Shown: in pieces, positions 35,655 to 46,850 of the stretch
How positions within the stretch are numbered: the stretch's first letter is position 1
How the letters are laid out: the number at the start of each line of letters is the position of its first letter
Program-made: the position numbers and the translations under genes
Notes under the pieces: model-generated
What the model saw: only the letters and a program-made list of their open reading frames with translations
What the model was told of the DNA's origin: nothing
Database searches by the model: none
Source of the DNA: Cavia porcellus
Lineage: Eukaryota > Chordata > Mammalia > Rodentia > Caviidae
Length of the DNA: 64,000 bases
NCBI RefSeq assembly: GCF_034190915.1
Contig: NW_026947484.1
Span: 190,272,982-190,336,981, forward strand
Reading direction: 5' to 3'

Positions 35655-36560
35655 GTTTTCGCGTTATTTGGGGGGAGTGCCAGGGATCAAACTTACTGTA
35701 AAACCAAATGATGAGTTCAGTCATCCAAGTATTGTAATCCTCTTTCTAGATTTCTTCACAATCCAAAAGGTTTTATTTATAATCCCATTGAGACGTCATT
35801 GGAATCCCAGCAAGTTAATTCCAATCTACCACCACCAATGCAACCCATGGGGAGAGTAAAAACACCAAGACATATTCCATGTTAAGGGCAGCCAAGGGGT
35901 CCTAAATCCAATCCTTGTGAGGACAAGCGGACAAAGACCTTGATCCTAGGCCTCTCAGAATTTATTATCTTGGGAAGAAGGGGTGTGGCTCAGGGATGAG
36001 TCACAGTGAGGATGGCAGGGATTATGTGGTAATTTGAGCTGGCCAACCAGGTGCAAGATTGGCATCTCTGTAAATTGCAGAGATAAAGATATGCAGAAGG
36101 ACCAATTTACATAACCCAATTAAGGTAGCAGTGGAATTGTCTTGGGGGGCTATTGCTTTGGTTTCTGACATATAAACTCTTGTGCCCTGGGGAGTCATAG
36201 CCTCTTATCTTGAGGCTGTACCCAGTTGACATTCCTGGAGCTATTGGCTGTAATATCTCATGTGCTCAGATCCAGTACCTATCTGTATTGTACAGAGAAC
36301 ACTATGCGAGGAAACAGGACTGCCTGTTGGCTTTAGAGATTACATACCAGCACCTTATTTGCAATGCGTAGAGCCAATTGAAGAGAGAAGGAAACACTCT
36401 AGCCAGCTCTCCACATACCAGTATAAGGAAATAAGTCTCCAAATCAGTCACAGTAATTGTTTTGGATTCAAAGGGAGTCACTGGAGTTGTCTCCCACAAA
36501 ACTCACAACCTTGGGCTTGCCAGGAAAGCACTTATGCCACTGAGTTGAAACCCAGCCTCT
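35655..36560 (-). repeat. ID SINE split by an LTR
   Basis: The left half (35660-35693, AGTGCCAGGGATCAAACT) and right half (36504-36560, CACAACCTTGGGCTTGCCAGG ... CCACTGAGTTGAAACCCAG) together make one reverse ID. The pieces are separated by an 805 bp insertion. Confidence 0.75.
35694..36498 (-). mobile_element. Solo LTR-like insertion, 805 bp
   Basis: Bounded by AAACT at 35689-35693 and 36499-36503 (5 bp duplication). On the minus strand it starts TGTGGGAGAC, as LTRs do, and has an AATAAA signal near its 3' end (TTTATT on + at about 35775) and a TATA-like TTTATATG upstream. The far end reads ...CAGTA, without a clean CA. Family unknown. Confidence 0.55.
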
Positions 36561-37094
36561 AGTGTTTATTTATTTTTTTTTTGAAGAGTCTCTATACCAA
36601 TTTCCATAGTGGAAATTCCAGTTTACACTGCCACCAGCAATAGAGAAGGGGTTCTTTTTCCCTCACCATCACCAGCATGTTACTGGTTGATTACTTGATG
36701 ATACCCATGTTCTGTGGAGTGAGACAGAATCTCAGTGTTGTTTTAATTTTGCATTTATCAAATGGACTAGCTCCTACTTTCAGAACTAGACCAAGATTTC
36801 CTGGTACAGGTGCCTTGCTGCCATGTTTATATTTTCTTATAGCACCTGGTTTAATTATTATTTCATCTGTTGGCTTTTTAGAGTGCCAGTTCCATGTGGC
36901 AAAGACTGGTATGGTTCGCTCTAAGTAGTTCCTGGTAACGTGGCAGATACTGGGTAAAGGCAGCCTCCTTGCCTAGCATACTCAAGGGACTGGGGGGGCC
37001 GCATGGCTGTTCAGGATCAAGACCTGTAATATTCTGTCGGACCTTAATTTGTTGATAGGTCATATAGATCAAGAATAATTTTTACCCCAGTCTC

Positions 37095-37345
37095 AAGGTA
37101 CTAAGCTGTCTTTACTTGGGCAGCCATAACAAAATACCAAAGGCAAGGTGTCTTCAGCAGCAGGCATTTCTCACAGTTTGGAGGGAAGACCAGGACCAAG
37201 GTGCCACCAATTTAGCGCCTGATGAGGGCCCTTTCCTGTTTACAGACGGCCACCTTGTTATATCCTCACATGATGCCATAAGAGAGAGCTCTAACCTCTT
37301 CTGCTTCCTGTAAAGTCACCATCTTGTCACTGGGACAAAATACCC
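37095..37345 (-). repeat. Old MaLR LTR
   Basis: The + strand reads the reverse of the classic MLT/MST-type LTR end: GGGCAGCCATAACAAAATACC, then CTCACAGTTTGGAGGGAAG, ACCAAGGTGCCACC and ATCCTCACATGATG. Partial and diverged. Confidence 0.7.
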
Positions 37346-37397
37346 ACAATTTAAAGGAGGGATAGTGAGAGGGCCTGGTGAGGGAACCTGCTCATAA

Positions 37398-38177
37398 TGT
37401 TACAGGCAGCCGCGCTAGATAGAAATTACAGGCAGGCAGACAGGGCTAGGCCCTCAAGGGAGCTGACACGGAAAACCCTTATCATTTGGAGGTCTGGAAT
37501 GAAACTCCCAACCTACTAAATGTCCAGAATGAGTTTGTATTCTCTAAAAATGTCATGGTGGTCAGGAAGCAGAGAAAAGAGGAACCAGGGATAGAGATAT
37601 GCCCTTCAATGATACAGGGGAATGAAACTCCCAACCTACCGTGTCCGGAATGAATTCATGTTCTCTAAAATCAAACAATGAATCTTAGGAACAATGGAAG
37701 TTAAGAGTAGAAATATTTATTGTGAGAAAGAAAGTTTCTGTCTGACAGAGACAGAAGGGGTCCTGAGCAGGTTGCCGAAGAGTTTGTATTTTCTCAGGAT
37801 TTTTATAGAGTAAAACCATGAGGTGAGGCAGCTCTAAAATTGGGGAAAATTGGGAACTTGCTATGTTTAGCCAATAAGATTAATAGCTCAGGTAAAACTG
37901 ACTAAATTGGGAACAAATGGGGAAGTGAGTCATATAGAAAGTGGGCATTCTTAGAGAGCAGCGACTCCTGACTTCTCAAAGTGATCCAGACTTAATCCCT
38001 AAGGATTATACTTAAGGGTGTGGTTATATATGTTTTGCCTTCTGTCCCAAGATTTGGCCCACTGCAAAAAGTGTGTGTCTCCTCCAAGATCATGAGTCAT
38101 CTGGTCCTCTGTGCCAGCTTCTTTGAGGGCCTACCTCTGTCTGCCTATATTTCTAACTAGCTCAACTACCTGTAACA
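37398..38177 (-). mobile_element. ERV LTR-like unit with inverted end segments
   Basis: On the minus strand it starts TGTTACAGG at 38177 and carries an ATTGGCTAA (CCAAT-type) box, a CTATAAAAATCC TATA box and a CACAATAAATA poly(A) signal, the order of a class I LTR. At the other end, 37398-37475 on + is an inverted copy of its first roughly 78 bp (TGTTACAGG start, AGGCCCTCAA block), about 75% identical. Two direct copies of a roughly 55 bp segment (37495-37555 and 37619-37680, GGAATGAAACTCCCAACCTA) lie near that end. No clear target duplication was found. Confidence 0.5.
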
Positions 38178-38851
38178 CTTTCAGGTCACACCTTCCCCAG
38201 AGTCTGCCTCTCCCAACCATGCCCCACCTACTAACTGGAAGTCAAAAGCCCTACCTCTGCATGCATGAGTCCTTGAGGGGACATTCTCAGTATAAATTAC
38301 AACTTTCCATCCCTGGCCCCCAAAGACCCCTGCAAATCTCTTTATGAGAAATACGTAACTATCACCCTGGGCTTTAGGTCTTCAACATACAAAGTTGGGA
38401 AGGAGAACAAACAATCAGTATACAACATGAGCCACATGAACGATGAGGCTTCTTTATCCTTCTTTAGCTTCAAAACAGTTGCCCCTTATTCTGAGAAATG
38501 TCCGTGCTGTTGGAGACAAAACTCTGTGCCCAAGTCAGGATTTAGCATACAGCAGTCTGCTTTTCATCTCATTCCTGGGTGTATTCCCGAGTTGTGATGA
38601 CTGAGGAGGGCAGTAAGAAAGTAAGCTTTAAAGTCATTTGTCATTGACCACGGCTTTTAATGCAGAAGAACCAGGATGGTGGTGACTTGCTTTCGATATT
38701 TTAGAGCAAACCGCCTGTGGAACTACTCTGTATTGCTAGAAGAATTAAAACAGATTTAGATGGGGTTTTTTTTATTGGTTAAGCAATTATTTGTGGGTAA
38801 GTCATTTACCTGTTCTTAATGTAAAGTGGACAGCCAAGGAAGAGTGCTCTT
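38178..38851. other. Unassigned sequence right of the LTR-like unit
   Basis: No SINE or recognised gene. It may include further ERV-derived sequence. A block near 38035-38110, just inside the unit, resembles 42690-42770 in the class I ERV region. Confidence 0.4.
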
Positions 38852-38970
38852 TTTTTTTTTTTTTTTTTTTTTTTTGGTCTTTTTCATTTTTACCGGTACC
38901 AGAGATTGAACTCATGACTGCCTGCTTGCAAGGCAGGAGCTTATGCCGCTGAGCTAAATCCCCAGCCCCT
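38852..38970 (-). repeat. ID SINE with target duplication
   Basis: Poly-T then reverse ID (TTTTACCGGTACCAGAGATTG ... CCGCTGAGCTAAATCCCC). It is flanked by AGGAAGAGTGCTCTT on both sides (15 bp). Confidence 0.92.
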
Positions 38971-39056
38971 AGGAAGAGTGCTCTTAACTACACTGTTTCA
39001 ACTTTCAACTGTTACTAATTTCTTTCTCAGGTCATCCTATCTATAACAATAGATGG

Positions 39057-39262
39057 TTTCTTTCTTTCTTTTCTTTTTCTTTCTTTCTTTCTTTCTTTTC
39101 TTTTCTTTTCTCTTCTTCTTCTTCTTCTCCTCCTCCTCCTCCTCCTCCTTCTCCTTCTCCTCCTCCTCCTCTTCTTCTTCTTCTCCTCCTCCTCCTCCTC
39201 CTCCTCCTCCTCCTCCTCCTCTTCTTCTTCTTCTTCTTCTTCTTCTTCTTCTTCTTCTTCTT
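39057..39262 (+). repeat. Polypyrimidine microsatellite
   Basis: About 205 bp of C/T only: TTTC units, then alternating blocks of CTT and CCT triplets. The opposite strand is pure purine. Stop-free frames through it are artefacts. Confidence 0.95.
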
Positions 39263-39548
39263 TGACAGGGTCTTGCTGTACAATTCAGGCTGGCCTCAAA
39301 CTCACTGTGTAGCCAAAATTGGCCTTGAACTCATGGCAATCCTCCTGTCTCAGCACCCTGAGTGCTTGGATTGCAGACATGTGTCACCACACCTGGGTTT
39401 CTTTCTTTCTTTCCCTCTTTCTTTTTGAGGCAGGGTCTTGATATGTAGTCCAGGCTGCCCTTGAGCTCTCGGTGTAGCCTAGGCTGGCCTTCTCCTGCCT
39501 CAGCCTCCCAAGTGCTGGGATTACAGGTGTGGGCCATTATACCTCATA
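39263..39548 (-). repeat. Two reverse B1-like SINEs
   Basis: B1 at 39263-39400 and 39420-39545, separated by a T-rich linker. The polypyrimidine tract probably grew from the tail of the first. Confidence 0.85.
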
Positions 39549-40058
39549 ATAACAGGTAGTTTCTGATAAGTAGTTCTCTCTTTTCCTTTGGGCAAAAGAA
39601 ACTTCAGAATTTTTCTAAGCCCTCCCAGACTTCTGGGATAAGAGTGCCTGGTAAACTGTCAAGTTTTCCGGGGCTTCCCACTCCTCGCTCCCCACTTGAG
39701 GAAGGCAGTAGAGTTCTGAGGATAGGGAAGAGCAGGGAAAATACACAAGTAAAGAGTAAATTTTTTTTTAAAAAGTATATGCAACAAATTTTATATGCCT
39801 TGAGAAAGCTAAGGCAAAGTCTAAGTAGATCAACCTGCTGTTGCCACTTGGATCTCTTCATATCTGAAATAAGAACAAAGAGCATATTTGTCTGTGTCTG
39901 GAAATAATGCCAAATATATTTACATTTGTATCAACTCAAGATAGAGGAAAATAGAATCCCTAATAATTTTAATCCACACCTTTTAGTTTCCTGTTTTGAT
40001 TAGCAGATTTGTCTTATATTTGGCATTATAAAATTGCCTTTTAAGGCCAAATCATTTT
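39549..40058. other. AT-rich intergenic stretch, nothing assigned
   Basis: No repeat or gene recognised. Adjoins the end of the class I ERV. Confidence 0.5.
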
Positions 40059-40398
40059 TGAAAGAGTTTTAAGGGCAATAAAAGAGAATATTAAATAAAA
40101 ATAGCCTTTATTCCAAGGATGTGGAGAGAAGTCCATGACCAGCAGCAGCCTGGCTTTCTCTGGCCAGAATGTGAGGCAAGGGACATACACATAACCTCTG
40201 ACTGGGGTGGCATTTAGGGCGGGCATTGATGAGGCACCAGGAGCTGACTGGCATTTTCTTTGCATGCAAACAGGAAGGGGAGTTGTAATTAAGGCTGAGG
40301 AAGAAGCAGGAAGTGGTAAGCGTTCCTGCTTTGGCCTTCCGCCACATTAGACCACCGCCATAACCATACAGTAATTTATACTAGGGCAAGAACCTTCA
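40059..40398 (-). repeat. 3' LTR of the class I ERV
   Basis: 340 bp, starting TGAAGGTTCTTGCCC (minus, from 40398) and ending CTTTCA at 40059. An AATAAA signal lies near its 3' end. The sequence just upstream (ACAAAGACAGGAA on minus) is purine-rich, fitting a polypurine tract. Aligns with 51184-51526. Confidence 0.8.
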
Positions 40399-41662
40399 TT
40401 CCTGTCTTTGTATTGTTAGGAAAAGGGTGAAGTCTCTCTCTTACTACTTCCTGCTGAAAGGTGGGGCCATACTGGGGTTCAAGAAGGTTGACAGGATGAT
40501 GGTTGATGCCCATATAGAAGCTGGTACCAGATGTTTTAGCCAGGACAACTTTATCATTGGTGAATGACCACATCTTAGACTGGAAAAACAATGATACAGA
40601 TGCTATGAGGAGGCAGGCCACTGTCATAGTTGAGCACCCAGGGGAGGTAGAAGGAAAGGTGTCTTTGATTTAAATATGTCATTTCATCAGGACCATGGTG
40701 AGGTAGAATCATTACCACTGTGAGGTAGAATTCTGAAAAATAAGTGTGGGGTTAGGAGGAGTGAAGGTATGAGAGGTGTTAATTTTTTATCCTAAAGTGT
40801 AAAAGTTAAAAGTGTAGAAATGTAGGACTTGTTTCTGGTCCAGGAGTTGAGCTGGAAAGAATAAGAGGCATGAGAAATATAAGGCCTGATTGAATCATAT
40901 TTGGGAAATTACAAACTAGAGGAGGGGAGGGCCATGGCTGTGTCACTATAAGGGAGCTAAGAGCCTACACCCACAGGAATCTCATGTTTAACTAAACAAG
41001 CTGAGGATAGAGAGAACTAAGACAGTTGTCATGGAGAACAACAGGAAGACGATTTTACGCATGATGTGGGAGTCTTTAGGAAAGACTGTCAAGAGTCCTG
41101 CTTTAAAAAATAATTATTTGATAGAATATAAGGAATTAGGAACCAAATTGGATAACAAAACATGACTTAGCCTGAGAGTTGTGGCTGTGAGGTCTTGGTG
41201 AGATGGAGACAGGTGGGAGATAAAAGATGAGATGACCACGCAGGATGGTTAGATTTAGGGCTGGGAGGGCACTACTTAGCTTGAATGATGTGGAACCAGG
41301 ATGGCAGTCCAGAAACTTTGACCACTGTTGGGGTTGCCAAGAAGACCAGGTAGGACCTGCTCCACCTGAATATAGTCCTTGGGATGATTTCCTGTAACAG
41401 GACTTCAGTAACTACATCAGCAGTCTTCCTGGTTGTGAGAAAGGCTTTTATCTATCCTCAAAAAGTACAAACAAAGGTGAGAAGATATTAGAGAGTTTTG
41501 TGGCAGGGCATGTGTGTAAAATGTACCTGCCAGTCCTGACCAGGGGTGTGTCTGCAAAATTGATGAATAGGAAGGAAGTGGGTGCTATGTGTCCCTGAGG
41601 AGAGATTTTACTATAAAGATGACAGGTGTAAGTTGTTCAGACCTCAGAGTATTTGGGTCAGT

Positions 41663-41900
41663 CTACATAAACACAAAGGAATAAAAAAAGGCATTTTTAA
41701 GATCTATGACTGTAAAGTGAGTGTTGGAGGGAGGGATATGAGAAAACATAGTAGAAGGGTTTGGCACCACTGTGTAGATTGGGGTAATAGCATTATTGAT
41801 TACCCCAAGGTCACACACTAGACAATAAGAGACCCACCAGGCTTGATACCAGGAGAATGGGAGTATTATAGGGTGAATGGGTAGGTTTAAGGAAAGCATT
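41663..41900 (-). pseudogene. Class I ERV reverse transcriptase fragment
   Basis: The minus frame contains NAITPIYTVVPNPSTM and HFTVIDLKNAFF, the conserved N-terminal palm region of gammaretroviral RT (TVxPNP ... VIDLKDAFF in the family). Frameshifts and stops precede and follow it, and no YxDD motif is visible downstream. Confidence 0.75.
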
Positions 41901-42101
41901 GTCTAAAAGGTGCTTGATTATAGGTTTAAGTCCCTATAAATGTTTTGGGATTTTGGAGAACACAAGGAAAAATTAAAGGATCCCTGAGACAAATTAAAAT
42001 GGGCATGGCATGGGTAGTACAGATGGGATTGGAGGTATCTCAAACTATGGGATTGACCAGAGAAGCAAGGAGTCGAACCTGCATGGAATTGGCCCTGTCT
42101 G

Positions 42102-42320
42102 TCAAGGCTGCGTAGACTGGCCATCCACACCCACTACAGAGACTAAGGACTTAATATAGTGGCCTGAAAACTCAGGAAGAACACTATACATGGCCTCTAT
42201 GTCCACAAGTACAGAGAATATCTTACCTAAAACCTCCCAGTGGGACTTGGGGCTCTGAGAAGGATACCTTAATGGAGACTGTGGGCCCCGAGCCCTGTCA
42301 GTCCTCAGCAGCAAGTCCAA
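42102..42320 (-). pseudogene. Class I ERV protease remnant
   Basis: The minus frame includes LVDIEAMYSVLPEFSGHY and VVGVDGQ. The family active-site DTGA is replaced by DIEA, so it is inactive. Lies directly downstream of the zinc knuckle, as expected for gag-pro. Confidence 0.75.
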
Positions 42321-42555
42321 GTAGATCAGTCAGCAATGAATCTAGTGGTGATGAGATCTCCTGTGAGGGCAAGGAGTTAGAGGATGGCTTACCCACTCTC
42401 TGGTGGCTAGGACAGCTGCTCTTCCAGTGGTCCTTGAGATTGCAATAGGGGCAAGGCCCCAGAAGAACCTTAGGGCTGGGGCACTCTCTTGCCCAACATC
42501 TGTCCTTCTTTGTTGCACTTGAATCATGGTCCAGGAGGGGCTCAGGCAGCTCCAC
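42320..42555 (-). pseudogene. Class I ERV nucleocapsid zinc knuckle
   Basis: The minus frame (42555-42298) contains CPYCNLKDHWKSSC, a CX2CX4HX4C zinc knuckle as in gammaretroviral nucleocapsid, which has a single knuckle. Confidence 0.75.
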
Positions 42556-42559
42556 CTTG

Positions 42560-43386
42560 TCTCAGTTTACCTGTCTCAGAGCTCCAAATGTCACTGCTAA
42601 AAGATCAGATTATTATTTTTCCTTTTGATTTTTATCTGTTGAAAACATGAAAAACCATACTGAGAAGGTCTCCCTGTGGGGCTTGAGGGCCAAGTTTAGC
42701 CTTTTGCCTTGGGATCTGGCCCACAGTGGAAGGTATCTGTCTCTTCCACAGTCACAAGACATCTGGTTTTTATCTTGGGTAGGTGTACAGCTTTAAGTCT
42801 AAAGGAGACAAAGGTAAAGAATCAATGCAGTAGTCAGTATCCAGTAGTCAAATAATACAATCAACAGGGTAGTTATGATTATAACTTTAGCAATGGCTTC
42901 CCATAAGGAGGATAAGAATAAGGTTCAGGGAATTTTAGAAAATTCATTTGTCATACACCCATTTAGGTTTTATAATTGTATAAGTACCTCTTACACTGTT
43001 AGAATGTCTAATGCCATCTGATTTTTGGAGAATGGTCTGTTTTATTAATTTTACCATTTTATTTAGGAGAGAGATCAGCTGCAGTGTCATTTAATGCCAG
43101 TTGAGTATAGTTAATAGGGCTCCAATATGCATCATATAAACTTTTTTGGGAAAAGATCTGGTGGATCCCAGCAAAAGGAATCGAAAAAGAATTTATAATT
43201 ATCTCTTAATTTTAGTTGTTGAACATCCAGAAAATTGATAACAATCCAGTGCAGTAGAGGCAGTAAACTTAATATAGAACATTAAATGGAACTATTATTT
43301 TCTATTAACCATGGATGTTTTAACATTTGAGCACTGAAGAAATTTGTGACATTGTTTGGACTGTTCACTATTTAAGCATCTCTAAG
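42560..43386 (-). pseudogene. Class I ERV gag-region sequence, undeciphered
   Basis: Position between zinc knuckle and matrix implies capsid, but no readable frame is left. A block at 42690-42770 resembles the LTR-like unit near 38035-38110, hinting at another ERV piece. Confidence 0.35.
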
Positions 43387-43401
43387 TATAACATATACAT
43401 T

Positions 43402-46400
43402 TTTTAAATTTTTATTTAAAGAAAGACAAAACAAAACAGAAAACAAGTAGAAATAATACATACTTTCAAAGAAAAAAATAAACACTAGTAAATCAGTAGT
43501 TGACGTTTACATATTGTCCTCTTACAAAAAACGTGGAGCATATAAGTGGGAATTCAAGCAGCAAGACTGCAAATAGTTCCATTCAACTATCTAATAAAAA
43601 CTTAGTAATATGGTTATCAATCCTATACACTTAGACATGTATGCATTTATCCATACCTTATGTTGAGACCAAACAAAACATAGCAGATTAAAATCATTCT
43701 GAACAAAGATCAATAGTATTGCTGGATTTCACTTCATAACACTCCAGAATCAGCACTGGGTACTGCAGTGCCCCTTTTTTTCCTTCAAAGTATTTGTTCA
43801 TTTCATCATGTGTCATAAGATCAGTTCTCATAAACTGTTTATAGGTTTTATGCAAGCATGAGTCTTAACATGTATTTCTATCCTTTCTATATTAGAGGGA
43901 GAAACAGAACAAAGCAGGACAGAACAAAACATATTCCTATAGACACATAAAACTAAAAAGACATATAAAACTGCTGCACAAGGAGTTCTACATTGTTACT
44001 GTGTTGTCTCTTGTTACCATCAATAGAATTGGCTATACCATCAGATATAGTGTAGTTGAATATATCAGTACATAATAGTATTAATAAAAATACAACTTTG
44101 TAGATAGTGTATAACTACAAAAACAGGTAGTAATCAAACCAGAATGGGTATCATAGTGAATCATTGTCATTTTCAGTATAGTTGTTTATACTCTCAGACT
44201 TGATACTATCAACCTTAACAGTTTTGAATAAAATCTGTCAATAACAAGCAGCAATCAAACAAATCAGATTTAACTAAGATCAGTCATGATAAAACAGTAT
44301 AAGTTATACAGGGATCCAGATAAGTTAATAGGAAATTAAAGATGATTACTGTGTGATAACCTGATATTTTTGGGATAGCTATCTGTGCCCTCAGATCTAG
44401 TGCTTGTATACAAACTGGGACAGAATAAGTTCTAGCTAAGCAGAGCGGTGTGAGTAATATGGGTTTTAATTCCTGGTACACCAGTAGCAATATCTTCTGC
44501 TGTCTTTTTTTAAGACTATTCTTCCCCTCTCACTCCCCCAGGTTGTACTGTGCATTTTGGGGTCTCCCTAACACCCTCGCTTTTATATTGGGAGGGCAAC
44601 CTTTTATTTACCTAAGTGGTTCCAAATCTTCTCAGTCCTGGACTTGATCTCTAGTTGTATTCCTTTACCTATTAAAGCCTGTCTTTCCAATCTATCTATA
44701 AATACAGGTCCAATTGCCCCTATTACTCTCTGATTCCCTATCACATAGAGTACTGTTTTCTCTTATTTGATTTTCAGTCCATATGCCCTTCTTCAGGTTA
44801 ATTATATTTTCTATAAAGAGCATCTTGGTGGATCCTACCTCTTGATCCACTCTGTCTGCGATTCTCTCTTTTTTTCCTTAAGTTAGTGTATCTAGGCTAT
44901 CCATATTAGAAATTATATCCAGCCTTCTCTGCCTCATTTCTGTTGTGCTCTTTTTCTGTCATTAGTTGTCTGTTGGTCTTCTTCATTTCTCTTTCTGCTC
45001 CTTTCATCAAGGCCTCTCTGCCATTGTTCCTGAAATCTTGGTACTTTTCTCTCTCTTTAGAATGTCCTGTAGTATTCTCTGTAGAGTTGAATTGGTGGTT
45101 GCAAATTCTCCCAGTTCCTCTTTATCTTGGAAGCATCTTGTTTCTCCATTGATTTCTAGAGACAGTTTTTCAGGGCACATCAATCTGGGCTGGAGGTTAT
45201 TTTCTTTCAGGGCTTAGAATACTTTGCTCCATACTCTTCTTGATTTGATTGTTTGTGTCAAGAAGTCTGTTGTAATTCTGATGAGCTTTCCCTTGTAAGT
45301 AATCTGTTTCTTGTCTCTGACACCTTTTAATATTCTGTTCTTATATTGGATTTCTGGGATATTGATTATTATGTGCCTGGATGTAGTTCTATTTTGGTTG
45401 TAGGTGGCTGGAGTTCTGTATGCCTCATACATATGAACATCATTTCCTTTTCCTATGTTTGGGAAGTTTTCCTTAATTATTTCTGTGAATAGCCTTTGTT
45501 GTTCCTTTGATTGTACCCCAGCTTCTTCATTCACATTCTTTATTCTTAAGTTATAGATCCTCTTGTCATCTTCTAGCCTTTGTATTGTTGCTGCTTGTTT
45601 CCTTGTTATTTTTAAGAAAATTTTCCTTTCATGATCCCACATTGCAAACCTGTACTACAGTTTGCACAATCTATCCTTAGTTTCTTTCAAGCAGTTTTTC
45701 CAGCTTTCAATGGAGTTTTTATTTTCCTGGTAATCTCTTTGAACCTGCCTCGTGTATTCTATGTTTTCTTTATATTCTTCATCAAACAATTCTCCCCTTT
45801 TTTTGTTTTCCTCTATTCTTCCATCTGTGTCTTCTTGAGAGGCGCTTAGCATTTCTTTTATTAATCTATTTATATCTTGCTTTACTTAGTTAAATATTTC
45901 ACTTTTGAACTCGTCTATGGGGTCCTGAAGATATCTCTTTATGTCCACTGGTGCTGTGTCTGATATTGTGTGTTTGCCATCCTCAATCTCCTTTGCATTT
46001 ACCTTTCCTGGATCAATGTTCTCAGGGTTGGGGGCTAGGGACCCTTTCTTGTTGCTTCCTTTTCTCATATTTTTTGTTCCTTCCATACAGGTGTATATAG
46101 GAAGCCCCAGTTTCTTTCTTTGTTGGTTACAGTTCATCTGAAGTGCACTGACTAGGTGCTCCTGCCCACTGCAGTGTATGATGGAGGTACAAACAGGGGC
46201 AGTGTATGCTGGGTCCTCCCCTCCAGGTCAGTCAACCTGCTGAGGGCTTCACTGCGTTAGGGTGTGTTGCCAGGTATAAGGACTTGGTTTGGGCTAACCT
46301 ATTGTGCCTCAGCCTGGGGCATGACCCAGGTTAAACACACCCCACCAATCCTGCTTGAGAAGGGAGCAGCTGGCTGAAGTCACCGCTGCTCTTTGTTCTT

Positions 46401-46835
46401 GCCAGTCTGCCCAGCCCCAGAATGTTGTCTGTTGGAGCCTCTTTTCTGTGGATTGGTTTTATTCCCATCACTCACCATAGGTCAATGCAGGTTACCCACC
46501 AGCTCAGCTCTCTGTTCAGCTCACCAGCTCCCATCCTCAGTGTGAGTGCGTCTCCCATGAGTTGAAGCATCAGGCTTTTGGGTAGCTTGGTAAGTCTCAG
46601 CTGCATGAGTTCAAGCACTGTAGCAGGAACACTGAGCGTTTAGCTGTTCCAGTAGTAGCAACCAGACTGCATGTTTAGTTGGTTTCTCTCAGCTTAGTTT
46701 GTTCCTTGGTCAGGAGGATCCATCTCCCTCTGTTTGGGACTCCCCATGCTGTATTATTTTTGGAATTTAAGTTGACTATCTCAGGGAGCCTCCATAGCCT
46801 GCTGTTATCTAATCATCATCTTTCCTCAAGATCCT
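43402..46835 (-). mobile_element. HAL1-like retrotransposon, copy 2, full length, decayed
   Basis: 3434 bp on the minus strand, flanked by the perfect 15 bp duplication TATAACATATACATT at 43387-43401 and 46836-46850. Same order as copy 1: leader (46835 to about 46070), L1-type ORF1 in pieces, then about 1.5 kb without ORF2 made of degenerate units, and an A-rich 3' end. The leader aligns with that of copy 1 but has lost most CpGs and ORF1 is broken at least four times, so this copy is older. It interrupts the class I ERV. Confidence 0.85.
44930..46068 (-). pseudogene. LINE-1 ORF1, broken, in HAL1-like copy 2
   Basis: Starts at ATG 46068 (MRKGSNKKGSLAPNP, matching copy 1), then reads in pieces at 45886, 45852-45655 and 45642-45214 and on to about 44.93 kb. 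Coiled coil, RRM-like (IIKENFPNIG, RHIIINIPEIQYKNRILKG) and C-terminal domain parts are all recognisable. Stops and frameshifts at about 45885, 45654 and 45213 inactivate it. Unlike copy 1, the C-terminus reads past the MKKTN stop for about 25 codons. Confidence 0.8.
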
Positions 46836-46850
46836 ATAACATATACATTA

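Larger units (their letters stand above)
35090..36775 (-). repeat. Old LINE-1 3' end, interrupted
   Basis: L1 3' region on the minus strand. The + strand blocks CATTCATCTATTGATGGGCA, ACCATAAACATAGGAG and, after the insertion, CCATAGTGGAAATTCCAGTTTACACTG (20+ bases, shortened in matching) follow the expected order. A CT-rich tract lies at 35150-35290. An ID SINE, itself carrying an LTR, interrupts it between about 35660 and 36560. Confidence 0.7.

Noticed and set aside
39057..39262. CRISPR-like array of short repeats
   Set aside because: Contiguous triplet microsatellite without spacers, in a mammalian genome.
39041..39283. Lys/Arg/Glu-rich minus frame and Ser-rich plus frame
   Set aside because: Translations of a polypyrimidine/polypurine microsatellite.
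43402..44930. Degenerate ORF2 in the 3' part of HAL1-like copy 2
   Set aside because: I looked for L1 endonuclease and RT blocks and found none. The stretch is about 1.5 kb, too short for ORF2, and aligns with the equally ORF2-less part of copies 1 and 3.
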